64,000 nt of DNA, taken from NCBI RefSeq assembly GCF_021290965.1, contig NZ_JAJOYT010000004.1, positions 1 through 64,000 on the forward strand, in the 5' to 3' direction. Origin of the DNA: Rheinheimera faecalis. Lineage in GTDB: Bacteria > Pseudomonadota > Gammaproteobacteria > Enterobacterales > Alteromonadaceae. The notes under the pieces are model-generated. The model had not been told where the DNA came from, ran no database searches, and saw only the letters and a program-made list of their open reading frames with translations. Below, one piece after another: positions 43,497-51,689 of the stretch (positions are counted from its first letter, which is position 1; each line of letters begins with the position of its first letter). The translations under genes were made by a program, and so were the position numbers.

Positions 43497-44858
43497 ATGA
43501 ATACGTTGTTATGGGATCCTGAGTTAATAGCTAAATACAATATTAACGGTCCGCGCTATACCTCCTATCCAACAGCGCTTGCGATGGATAAAAGTTTTTC
43601 ACACCAGATGGTGCATAAAACACTGTTAGCCAGTTCTTCAGAATTGAGTTTGTACATTCACCTGCCGTTTTGTCACAAGCTCTGTTATTACTGCGGTTGT
43701 AATAAAGTCATCACTCGTCATCAAAATAAAGCTGACGATTATCTGGATGCACTTGAGAAAGAAATTGAAATGTATTCACCTCTACTTAAGGGGAGATTGA
43801 TCAATCAGGCACATTTGGGCGGCGGTACACCTACTTTTCTCACTGAACAGCAATTGAGTCGCTTGATGCGTCTTATCCATCGTCATTTTGTTTTAAATAA
43901 AGATGCAGAAGTGAGTATCGAAATAGACCCGCGTAGCTGCAGTGATGAAAAACTTGCTCATCTAAAAGACTTAGGCTTTAACCGTGTTAGTTTTGGCGTT
44001 CAGGACCTTGATGAAAAAGTTCAGATTGCCATCAACAGAGTGCAGGATGTTGATCTGATCCGTCGTCAGGTGAAGTTAAGTAAAGAGCTTGGGTTTGAGT
44101 CGGTGAATCTGGATATTATCTATGGACTGCCTCATCAGCAGACCAAGAGTTTCGCCGAAACTGTGGAGGAAATAGTGCGACTGAACCCGGACCGCATTTC
44201 CTTGTTCAGTTACGCACATCTTCCTGATCGCTTTGCGTCACAGCGCAAAATCCCACAAAGCAGTTTGCCAGATGCCCCATTAAAGCTTGAACTGATGCAA
44301 ATCGCTATCACTAGATTTGTAGAAGCGGGTTATCAGTTTATCGGAATGGACCATTTCGCTAAACCTCACGATACCTTGGCTCAAGCGCAAAAGTCTGGTC
44401 AGCTGCAGCGTAATTTTCAGGGATATACCACCAGTGGACAAGATGCGCTGATTGGTCTGGGGGTCTCCAGTATCAGCCAGGTCAACGGTGTACTTTGGCA
44501 AAACACCAAAGAACTGCCTGAGTATTATGCCGCTATTGCAGCCAATGCCATTCCGGTAGAAAAAGGATTTTGCTTAAATCTTGACGATAAGATCCGGGCT
44601 GAATTGATCAGTCAGCTGATTTGTCATTTTGAGCTGGATCTGAAAGCATTTTGTACCAAGTGGCCTGTCAAAGATTTTATGTTGTATTTTGCCGATGCAA
44701 TGCAAAAACTGCAGCCCTTTATCAGTGATGGTCTGGTTGAAGTCAGTGCGGGGCATTTGCGGGTGACGGAGAAAGGACGTCTGTGGGTTCGCAGCATATG
44801 CGCTTGCTTTGATTTTTATCTTACTCAAGGACAGCAGAGTTATTCAAAAGTGGTGTAG
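43497..44858 (+). CDS. hemN: Oxygen-independent coproporphyrinogen III dehydrogenase
   Basis: A 453-residue radical-SAM enzyme that makes protoporphyrinogen IX without oxygen, needed for heme in NarI and NorB. Seen are YTSYPTAL near the start, the cluster motif CHKLCYYCGC (about 60-69), LGGGTPTFL (about 111-119), EIDPRSCS and NRVSFGVQDLD. The ATG at 43497 follows GAGGT. The sequence is full-length compared with E. coli HemN (457). No FNR box is evident upstream. Confidence 0.95.
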   Translation: MNTLLWDPELIAKYNINGPRYTSYPTALAMDKSFSHQMVHKTLLASSSELSLYIHLPFCHKLCYYCGCNKVITRHQNKADDYLDALEKEIEMYSPLLKGRLINQAHLGGGTPTFLTEQQLSRLMRLIHRHFVLNKDAEVSIEIDPRSCSDEKLAHLKDLGFNRVSFGVQDLDEKVQIAINRVQDVDLIRRQVKLSKELGFESVNLDIIYGLPHQQTKSFAETVEEIVRLNPDRISLFSYAHLPDRFASQRKIPQSSLPDAPLKLELMQIAITRFVEAGYQFIGMDHFAKPHDTLAQAQKSGQLQRNFQGYTTSGQDALIGLGVSSISQVNGVLWQNTKELPEYYAAIAANAIPVEKGFCLNLDDKIRAELISQLICHFELDLKAFCTKWPVKDFMLYFADAMQKLQPFISDGLVEVSAGHLRVTEKGRLWVRSICACFDFYLTQGQQSYSKVV

Positions 44859-44958
44859 CAGTAGCAGGTGCCTGTCTCCTGTTGGTTCATGAAGAAAAAG
44901 AGCAAAAGAGGTAGCTGCTAACCCGGAAGAGGTAGGCCTTTTGTTTTCTGGGGGTTCT

Positions 44959-44993
44959 GGTAGTTTTTACCTAAAATAGCGGTAATTTCTACC
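44959..44993. promoter_or_regulatory. Two GGT-N7-ACC boxes upstream of the NIT chemoreceptor
   Basis: GGTAGTTTTTACC (44959-44971) and GGTAATTTCTACC (44981-44993) are perfect NorR-type boxes 22 bp apart, ending 14 bp before the chemoreceptor ATG. A GGT-N7-ACC box is expected about 16 times by chance in 64 kb, so the pair is suggestive only. No convincing sigma54 promoter sits at the usual distance. Confidence 0.35.
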
Positions 44994-45007
44994 AAGAGGT
45001 ATATCCT

Positions 45008-46975
45008 ATGGCTTCCTTTATTCGTGATTTGACTCTACGTCAAAAACTCACCTTATTACTAGTATTTCCTGTATGCGCGGTGCTTTGGTTACTGGGTGAG
45101 CGTCTTGTGGCGAGTTGGTCACAGCAGCAGATGGCGAACTATGTGTCCTCCGCCATCAATACCTCGATCAGGATGAACTCTTTAATCAGTGCCTTACAGG
45201 CTGAACGCGGAGCCAGTGGGGTCTATCTGGCAAGCAAAGGTCAGCGTTTTGGCGATCGGATGAAGCAATTACGTATTCAATCTGATGACAAGTTACAAAT
45301 AGTGTCTGCATTAAGCCAACCAGAACTGCTTTCTTTGAAGCAGCAATTAGACAGTGTGCGTGAGCTACGTAGCCTGATTGACCCACTGACAATCAGTAAT
45401 AGTGAATCTGCAGAACGTTACACCCGCCTGATCAAAGCCATGATAGCGGTCAATCACCAACTAGAGGCGGATGTACCTCATCGTGAGATGGCCAGAGAAC
45501 TTGCCACTTTAAACCAGTTTATTGAGATGAAAGAGCGGGCTGGCAGAGATAGGGCCTTGTTAGGCTTAGTATTTAGTCGGGGAAGTTTTAACAGTGATTT
45601 GTTAACAAAGTACAGTGATAATTTCGGTGCATACCATGCTTTAATGGAAAGCTTTACCCGATTGTTGTCGGTGGAGCGACTTGAGGATTGGAAAAAACTT
45701 GTGGTACAGCAGAGTTTTTCACAGGTCGCAAAACTACAACAATTGGCATTTACTGCGCCTTTAGAATCGCCTTTGAATGTAGACGATGGCCAGTGGTTTG
45801 ACATCGCCACCAAAAGATTAGCCGACATGGCAGAATTTGAAAAACTGCTCAATACCGATATTACAGATAGAGCGGATGTGCTGAAACAGCAAGCGCTCAC
45901 TCATCTGTGGGGGCTGTCTATTCTCACTATAGTCATAGCCGCAGTGGTGTTTTTTATTGCACTGGTGTCGGTACGTAATATTACGTTCGCTGTGAAAAGT
46001 GTCGATGGAACCATTCGGGCTTTAGCTGAGCGCAATCTTACCGCTCGCTGTGTCTACAGCTCACAAGATGAATTCGGACAAATCGCATTGAGTACAAACG
46101 CTATGGCTGCCGAGCTACAGAAAGTTATCACTGAGATTGGTGAGGCGACGATTCAGGTTGCAACGGCGGCGGAGCAATCCTCAGCAGTGACAGTTGAGAC
46201 GAGCAGAGGCGTGCAGCAGCAACAGTTAGACACTGAAATGGTGGCGACCGCTATGCACGAAATGACAGCGACTGTACGGGATGTTGCCAGCAGTACAGCT
46301 GAGGCCGTTTCGTTATCTGAGGTTGTACAGTCTGGTGCGGCTAGCGGTCAGTCGAAACTTGAAGAAACAATAAGCCTGATCCAGCAGTTAACAACTCAAG
46401 TCGAAGAGACAGCCCATGTGATTGAGACCGTTAAGCGTGATAGTACCTCTATCACTTCGGTTCTTGATGTGATCCGGGGCATTGCTGAACAAACCAACTT
46501 GTTGGCGCTTAATGCGGCCATTGAGGCCGCCAGAGCAGGCGATCAGGGCCGCGGCTTTGCAGTGGTTGCAGATGAAGTGCGAACTTTAGCGCAGCGCACA
46601 GCGCAGTCTACAGGCGACATACAGCATATGATTGAGGCGTTGCAGAGCAACGCATTGAATGCATCGAATGCCATGCATTTGAGTCTTACTTTGGCTCATA
46701 GTGGGCGTGAGAAAGTTGCAGAGACCGGCACCATCTTGTCAGGGGTACTGGAAGGGATACATGGAATGAATGATAAAAATATGCAGATAGCTTCGGCCAC
46801 TGAAGAACAGGCAGCGGTGGCTGAAGACATCAATCAGAAAATTGTCAGTATCAGTGATATAGCGACCCAAACAAGTTCAGGTGCAGAACAAACCGCAGCA
46901 GCCTGTCATCAGTTGGCTAAGTTAGCTGAACAGTTACAGGACCTGGTCAGCCGCTTTACGCTTAGAACTTCATAA
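45008..46975 (+). CDS. Methyl-accepting chemotaxis protein with NIT (nitrate/nitrite-sensing) domain
   Basis: A 655-residue chemoreceptor. A first membrane helix (about 13-32) leads into a periplasmic NIT domain (about 50-290) marked by LQAERGASGVYLASKG and RAGRDRALLGLVFSRG. A second helix (about 302-322), a HAMP segment (about 325-380) and a long cytoplasmic signalling domain follow. The signalling tip reads GIAEQTNLLALNAAIEAARA, with DQGRGFAVVADEVR next. NIT domains are associated with nitrate or nitrite sensing, so it probably steers cells along nitrate or nitrite gradients. It lies between hemN and the nor genes and ends at a good terminator. Confidence 0.93.
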   Translation: MASFIRDLTLRQKLTLLLVFPVCAVLWLLGERLVASWSQQQMANYVSSAINTSIRMNSLISALQAERGASGVYLASKGQRFGDRMKQLRIQSDDKLQIVSALSQPELLSLKQQLDSVRELRSLIDPLTISNSESAERYTRLIKAMIAVNHQLEADVPHREMARELATLNQFIEMKERAGRDRALLGLVFSRGSFNSDLLTKYSDNFGAYHALMESFTRLLSVERLEDWKKLVVQQSFSQVAKLQQLAFTAPLESPLNVDDGQWFDIATKRLADMAEFEKLLNTDITDRADVLKQQALTHLWGLSILTIVIAAVVFFIALVSVRNITFAVKSVDGTIRALAERNLTARCVYSSQDEFGQIALSTNAMAAELQKVITEIGEATIQVATAAEQSSAVTVETSRGVQQQQLDTEMVATAMHEMTATVRDVASSTAEAVSLSEVVQSGAASGQSKLEETISLIQQLTTQVEETAHVIETVKRDSTSITSVLDVIRGIAEQTNLLALNAAIEAARAGDQGRGFAVVADEVRTLAQRTAQSTGDIQHMIEALQSNALNASNAMHLSLTLAHSGREKVAETGTILSGVLEGIHGMNDKNMQIASATEEQAAVAEDINQKIVSISDIATQTSSGAEQTAAACHQLAKLAEQLQDLVSRFTLRTS

Positions 46976-47001
46976 ACTCAACTCAATATAACTAGATAGT
47001 T

Positions 47002-47036
47002 AAAGCCAGAATTATCACGCTAGGTTCTGGCTTTTT
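47002..47036 (+). terminator. Rho-independent terminator of the chemoreceptor gene
   Basis: AGCCAGAA (47004-47011) pairs with TTCTGGCT (47025-47032), followed by TTTTT. It lies about 28 bp past the stop codon. Confidence 0.9.
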
Positions 47037-47073
47037 AAATGAAGGTTCAGTCAGCAGATAGTTGTTATTCGTG

Positions 47074-47421
47074 TTAGGAAAGCGTCACAACATCGGGAAT
47101 GATCTTATTCCGTATTAAACTGCGACGTACACTTTGGCATAGTTTCCCGAACCGTCTTAATTCATCAAACTTAGGCGTAACGCCCCTTTTCATCGCGCTT
47201 TCCCAATACGAAAGTTCTGAGTCAACCATCTCCAGCATTTTCTTCGGGCAACCGACACAATCTGTGTTGGTGCCACAAACAAAAGTGGATGGTTCATAGA
47301 GCGGAAGGGTTTGTTTGACCTCCGCAATAAGCTGGAGCATTGCTGTTTTCAAATCCGGTTTTTTGCTTATCACCTTATTTGCACCTCGTTGTACGCAATG
47401 TGCCCTTATGCTATCAGGCAT
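47074..47421 (-). CDS. Hypothetical protein with a conserved-looking cysteine segment
   Basis: A 115-residue soluble protein containing CGTNTDCVGCPKKML (about 49-63) and a C-terminal basic stretch RRFGKLCQSVRRSLIRNKI. Its first 35 residues, and the frame reading back toward norB (VISTATNPYGEYSD, no start codon), resemble the second half of a response-regulator receiver (GANKVISKKPDL). So this could be a decayed or short-start regulator. It is 137 bp downstream of norB on the same strand, with a weak hairpin (47512-47543) between. No family is recognised with confidence. Confidence 0.5.
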   Translation of the reverse strand: MPDSIRAHCVQRGANKVISKKPDLKTAMLQLIAEVKQTLPLYEPSTFVCGTNTDCVGCPKKMLEMVDSELSYWESAMKRGVTPKFDELRRFGKLCQSVRRSLIRNKIIPDVVTLS

Positions 47422-47511
47422 AACAGAATCAGAATATTCCCCATAAGGGTTAGTTGCTGTTGAAATGACGCTTTCGTGTTGTTGATTTGAGTACGCGGGT
47501 TCGTTGGTTAA

Positions 47512-47543
47512 ACCGCTGCAGTATTCGTCATACCGCAGCGGGT
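47512..47543 (-). terminator. Weak terminator-like hairpin after norB
   Basis: ACCGCTGC (47512-47519) pairs with GCAGCGGGT (47535-47543) with one bulge. Only three U follow on the minus strand, so read-through into the downstream small gene is likely. Confidence 0.4.
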
Positions 47544-47558
47544 TGTCAGGCTGTCAAT

Positions 47559-49820
47559 TTAACTTTGTTTGCTTTCTTTGGCAGGGGTGCTGGAAAACAC
47601 ACCTTTGACGACTTGCCAGCTAACAGCCAGAGCGCCGACGATGAATATCACGTCACCGAAAGTCCGAACCCAGCGTAGAGTCACCAGAATGTCGCTTTGC
47701 ATCATGGCTTCACTACGGGCATACCATAAACCTTCAGTGGCGCTGGCGTAAAACTGAATAAAACCTATAGGCAACAGGCTGGTAAACAGCATGAGTACCA
47801 GGCCGATATTCATCCACCAGAAGGCGGTTTTCATCAGTTTTTCATCGAACGCCAGCTGTGGCCGGATATAACGCAGGATCAGTAAGCAGAAACCCAGTGC
47901 CAGGAAACCATAGACCCCAAAGAGTGCAGCATGGGCATGGGTTGGCGTGGTGTTTAAGCCTTGCAGGTAGTACAGCGCAATAGGTGGGTTAATCATAAAA
48001 CCAAACACACCGGCACCAAGCATATTCCAAAAGGCAACCGCAACGAAAAACATCAGTGGCCATTTAATATCACCCATCCAGGGGGCTTTGTGTTGTAAGC
48101 GCCAGTTTTCCCAGGCTTCGTAGCCCAGTACCACCAGTGGCACCACTTCCAGTGCACTAAAGGTAGCGCCCACAGCCATCACTGGTGTAGTGGTGCCAGC
48201 GAAATACAGGTGATGGAAAGTACCTGGTATACCGCCCAGCATAAAGAGTGAGGCAGATGCCAGGCTGGCACTGGTCGCGACAGTACGTGATACCAATCCC
48301 ATGCTGTGGAAGATAAAGGCCAGCGATACAGTGGCAAAGACTTCAAAGAAACCTTCGACCCACAGGTGAACAACCCACCAGCGCCAGTATTCCATCACCG
48401 ATAAGTGTGTACGTTCGCCGTAGAACAGGCCGGCGCCGTAGAATAAACCCACACAAATCACTGAGGCGGCAAATAAAGCCAGCAGGTTTTTATCGCCAGG
48501 AGCTTTAAAGGCCGGTACCACAGCGCGCAGCATCAGCACTAACCAGAACAAGACGCCAACGTACTTAATAATTTGCCAGAAACGGCCAATATCAATGTAC
48601 TCGTAGCCCTGATGGCCAAACCAGAAGCTGTATTGCTCTGGCATAATTTGCATAATGGCAAAGTAGTTACCGGCAAAAGAGCCAGCCACTAACACCACTA
48701 AAGCCCAAAATAGCAGGTCGACCCCTAGTTTTTGAAACTTTGGATCTTTACCACCGTTAATGATCGGGGCTAAAAATAGCCCTGCCGCCAAAAAGCCAGT
48801 CGCAATCCAGAACATAGCGGCTTGAATATGCCAGGTCCTGGCCAGGCTGTACGGCAGCCATTCCGTGGTATTTAAACCATAAAAACCATCTCCTTCGACC
48901 GTGTAGTGTGCAGTAAAACCACCCAGCATCACCTGCAGAGTAAAGAGTGCCACCACCACCAGAATATATTTGCCCAGGGCTTTTTGTGATGGTGTTAATG
49001 TAAGCTGTGCAATAGGATCCTGTTTGGGGGCTTCAGGCTCTTCTTCATCCTGTTTGCGTAAAAATGCCCAACCCCAAATCAGACCACCGACACCAGCGAT
49101 CAGCAAAATAATACTGACTAAGGACCAAATCAGGTTTTCCGCCGTGGGCCTGTTGTCAATCAGTGGCTCGTGCGGCCAGTTGTTGGTATAGGTTGCACCA
49201 TCCGGGGTACGCTCTGTGCTGGCGGCCCAGGCGGTCCAGAAGAAAAACTGCGTCATTTCCTGACGACGGCTTAACGAGGGCAGGGTATTGGTTTTCATCG
49301 CATAGTTAGCGCGGGTTTGGCTAAGCGATGCATCATCACCAAATAAGGCAATATAGTGCTCAGCGGTTTGTGTTATCGCTTGTATCCGGCGATCGCTAAG
49401 CTCTAAGGTATCTGTCGCTTTATTATAGCTATTGGTGCGATAGGCCTGCTTTAATGAAAACTGCAACGCATTTTGCTGTGCAGCGTCAAGCTCAGTGTAG
49501 CTTTGGCCAAACTCATCCCGGGCCGCAAGTTCCAGCCAGGCCATCAACTCACGATGCAGCCAGTCGGCGGTCCAATCTGGTGCCTGATAAGCACCATGGC
49601 CCCAGATAGAGCCCAATTGCATACCACCAACAGATTGCCAGGCGGTCTGGCCGTTTAAGATGGTCTCGTTGGTCATAATGACCTGGCCTTGTGCATTCAC
49701 TACTTTGGCCGGAATAGGCGGTGCCGAGCGGTACACTTCTGCTCCGAAATAACCGAGCACGCTAAAGGTAATAGCCAGAATGGCAATTAACAGCCACCAT
49801 AATTTACGATATCCAGCCAT
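47559..49820 (-). CDS. norB: Quinol-dependent nitric oxide reductase (qNOR)
   Basis: A 753-residue single-subunit enzyme that reduces NO to N2O with quinol as donor. The N-terminal helix and periplasmic cytochrome-c-like extension (about 1-245; GQTAWQSVGGMQLGSIWGHG, quoted in full as 20 residues) lacks a CXXCH heme motif, which is the mark of qNOR. About 12 further helices follow, with the heme/FeB histidines in ARTWHIQAAMFW, WVVHLWVEGFFEVF and TFHHLYFAG. It is detached from norR by 7-10 kb. The upstream region has a sigma54-like promoter and three NorR boxes. Confidence 0.96.
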   Translation of the reverse strand: MAGYRKLWWLLIAILAITFSVLGYFGAEVYRSAPPIPAKVVNAQGQVIMTNETILNGQTAWQSVGGMQLGSIWGHGAYQAPDWTADWLHRELMAWLELAARDEFGQSYTELDAAQQNALQFSLKQAYRTNSYNKATDTLELSDRRIQAITQTAEHYIALFGDDASLSQTRANYAMKTNTLPSLSRRQEMTQFFFWTAWAASTERTPDGATYTNNWPHEPLIDNRPTAENLIWSLVSIILLIAGVGGLIWGWAFLRKQDEEEPEAPKQDPIAQLTLTPSQKALGKYILVVVALFTLQVMLGGFTAHYTVEGDGFYGLNTTEWLPYSLARTWHIQAAMFWIATGFLAAGLFLAPIINGGKDPKFQKLGVDLLFWALVVLVAGSFAGNYFAIMQIMPEQYSFWFGHQGYEYIDIGRFWQIIKYVGVLFWLVLMLRAVVPAFKAPGDKNLLALFAASVICVGLFYGAGLFYGERTHLSVMEYWRWWVVHLWVEGFFEVFATVSLAFIFHSMGLVSRTVATSASLASASLFMLGGIPGTFHHLYFAGTTTPVMAVGATFSALEVVPLVVLGYEAWENWRLQHKAPWMGDIKWPLMFFVAVAFWNMLGAGVFGFMINPPIALYYLQGLNTTPTHAHAALFGVYGFLALGFCLLILRYIRPQLAFDEKLMKTAFWWMNIGLVLMLFTSLLPIGFIQFYASATEGLWYARSEAMMQSDILVTLRWVRTFGDVIFIVGALAVSWQVVKGVFSSTPAKESKQS

Positions 49821-49860
49821 GAGGCCCCCTCATTAGGTTGATGATGGTTCCAAATCTCAT
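49804..49860 (-). CDS. Possible 18-residue leader peptide overlapping norB
   Basis: A short frame starting at ATG 49860 is preceded by AGGAG with 7-base spacing, a better ribosome-binding site than the one of norB itself. It would encode MRFGTIINLMRGPHGWIS and stop inside the first codons of norB in another frame. Stop and start overlap in a way that allows translational coupling. Expression is not proven. Confidence 0.35.
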   Translation of the reverse strand: MRFGTIINLMRGPHGWIS

Positions 49861-49915
49861 TTTTTAACTCCTGTTGTACTATTACGGACGGTTCTCCCGT
49901 CGGTCACAGTGTGAT

Positions 49916-49931
49916 ATCAATAAACGGGCCA
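49916..49931 (-). promoter_or_regulatory. Sigma54-like promoter of norB
   Basis: On the minus strand TGGCCCGTTTATTGAT has the -24 GG with the right 10-base gap, but the -12 GC reads GA. It lies 43 bp from the nearest NorR box, the same distance as at ytfE. Confidence 0.6.
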
Positions 49932-49972
49932 CATTTTAAGTGATTGTTTTTTATTTGGTTTTTATTTAAACT

Positions 49973-50028
49973 GGTTAAATTAACCATGCAGATTTGGGTT
50001 ATAAATACCTTATTTGGTTAAATGTACC
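49973..50028. promoter_or_regulatory. Three NorR enhancer boxes (GGT-N7-ACC) upstream of norB
   Basis: Three perfect boxes: GGTTAAATTAACC (49973-49985), GGTTATAAATACC (49997-50009) and GGTTAAATGTACC (50016-50028). Their offsets from the sigma54 element (43, 67, 86) repeat those at ytfE (43, 68, 86). The first is also a longer near-perfect palindrome, TGGTTAAATTAACCA. Confidence 0.87.
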
Positions 50029-50144
50029 TGCCATGGTGAAAAAGAAGTATGAAGCCTTACCTCTTTAGCTATATAGGCAAGGCTTTATCAATTGTTTTAA
50101 GGTGGCCGCAGTATTTTTGGAAGGCTGGTTTTGAGGAGCTGGTT

Positions 50145-50522
50145 ATGGAGTTTTATCCAGATGTGAAGCTGCTGCACATGTTTTGCGCCTATCTGAGCGC
50201 CGCGTTGTTTATGGTTCGTTTGTTGTTGGACCTGACAGGCATATTTGACTGGCGTAAAAGTACTCTGCGTTATCTGCCGCATTTGAATGATTCGATATTA
50301 TTAACCCTGGCTTTTGTGTTGCTGGCGATAGGCCCCTGGCAGCCTTTTGTGCATCAATGGTTAGGCTTTAAGATATTAGCTATTGTTTGTTATGTAGTTT
50401 TTGGCTTTTTTGCCATGAAGGAGAAGTTCAGATGGCGTACTCGTTTGATCTATTCTGCGCTGTCTATTTCGTCTCTGTTTTTGGTGTTTTATCTGGCAAA
50501 GTTTAAACCTGTGCTTTTTTAA
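50145..50522 (+). CDS. SirB2-family membrane protein
   Basis: A 125-residue protein with four membrane helices and the SirB2-type pattern YPDVKLLHMFCAYLSAALF at the start, plus LRYLPHLNDSILL in the middle. The ATG at 50145 follows GAGGAG; the frame extends to 50049 but the family is usually about 125 residues. It is divergent from norB and shares the intergenic region holding the NorR boxes. The molecular role of SirB2 is not established; the link to NO reductase is by position only. Confidence 0.8.
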   Translation: MEFYPDVKLLHMFCAYLSAALFMVRLLLDLTGIFDWRKSTLRYLPHLNDSILLTLAFVLLAIGPWQPFVHQWLGFKILAIVCYVVFGFFAMKEKFRWRTRLIYSALSISSLFLVFYLAKFKPVLF

Positions 50523-50612
50523 ACAGGGCGTTGAGCGATGAACTTTCAAAAGGTGAGCTACATCAACCCTTGAGAGAAGGTTTGAGTTCACTCACCGGCT
50601 TCAGCTTTGCCT

Positions 50613-51689
50613 TTAGGCTCTTTGGGCTACTGTTAAAGCTGGTCGCTGCAACAGAATAGCCCGTTGAGCTGGGGTGCCCATGGCAAGTAACCAGGGCTGC
50701 TGTTGCTGTTGATCAATAAAATCCTGTTTGCTACTTAATCCTTGCCAGTTCAGTTTAATCAAGGCCTGGATCACAGCTCCTGCCAAACCATTACCCGGTC
50801 CCAGAAGTACGATACGTTGAGGACAGAATTCTTTTACCGCGACCTGAATAGATGCGGTGAAATTGTAGGTTTCTGTCACTTGCTGTTGCAAAGTGTAGTC
50901 ACGCAGCTTGTTCAGATCGCTACACTCCGGCTGCCAGATCCGGCCACAACCATCCACCAGCGGCACTGCCGGGGCCTGAAAGGATGAACGATCTATCGTC
51001 TGCAGGGCTTGCTCTGAGGCTTGTGTCATATAAGGAGAATGAAAGGCCGAATGACCGGGCAACAGCAGCGGAAAACGTTCATCAATTTTGGTTAAACTTT
51101 GCATGGCTATAGCTATGGCTTCACTACTACCTGCCAGCACGGCATAACCGCCATAACGAATGGACATATACAGCTGACCACTGCAGCGGGCTAACAGCGC
51201 ATCAAGCTGTTGTTGGTATTCTGGTTTGGGACGCCAGTGCTCATCCACCAATGGATAAATCAGCTGACCGCCATTGTCGCCTTGATACTGACTTTGGGAG
51301 GTATACAGAGCCATCAGGCTGGCTATCCGCATAGCCTCTGCGCTCTGCCAGACTCCGGAACAGGCCAGCGCTGTGTACCATCCCATCGAATTCCCTGTGA
51401 TCACTGCGGGTTGATAACAGCTTTGCTGCAAGGCTTGATAATCAATGAAGCCACTGGCCAAAATAAGTGCGGCGGCATTGTCCGCTTGCTGATAACGCCT
51501 GACATTAAATTGTGGAGCCTGATCCAGGCTACTGACAGTGCTTAATCCAAGCTTTATTCTGCTCTGATCAAAGCCCGCTAATAATTCAGCGCCCGCAGCT
51601 GTGTCGCTCAGGTTATGGCTAATATAGCCCAATTCTTGTTTCTGATAACTGCCCCTTCCCGGAGCTACCACTAACGTTGAGTAATTCAT
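50613..51689 (-). CDS. Malonyl-CoA:ACP transacylase-like protein
   Basis: A 358-residue acyltransferase-fold protein of the FabD/MdcH group. The nucleophile elbow reads TGNSMGWYTAL (about residues 96-106, Asn replacing the usual His in GHSxG), and the partner histidine is expected in LPGHSAFHSPYM (about 218-229). Its ATG overlaps the end of the fused E1 gene by 4 bp, so it is cotranscribed with it. Housekeeping FabD normally lies in a fab cluster, so this is probably a specialised copy. Substrate unknown. Confidence 0.78.
   Translation of the reverse strand: MNYSTLVVAPGRGSYQKQELGYISHNLSDTAAGAELLAGFDQSRIKLGLSTVSSLDQAPQFNVRRYQQADNAAALILASGFIDYQALQQSCYQPAVITGNSMGWYTALACSGVWQSAEAMRIASLMALYTSQSQYQGDNGGQLIYPLVDEHWRPKPEYQQQLDALLARCSGQLYMSIRYGGYAVLAGSSEAIAIAMQSLTKIDERFPLLLPGHSAFHSPYMTQASEQALQTIDRSSFQAPAVPLVDGCGRIWQPECSDLNKLRDYTLQQQVTETYNFTASIQVAVKEFCPQRIVLLGPGNGLAGAVIQALIKLNWQGLSSKQDFIDQQQQQPWLLAMGTPAQRAILLQRPALTVAQRA

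Noticed and set aside
44968-44984. NarL pair ahead of the NIT chemoreceptor
   Set aside because: TACCTAA and AGCGGTA are separated by 3 bp, not 2, and the arms are better explained as parts of the two GGT-N7-ACC boxes.
49907-49920. FNR box ahead of norB
   Set aside because: Only one half (ATCAA) fits; the other half is CAGTG. The same bases form the -12 part of the sigma54-like promoter.
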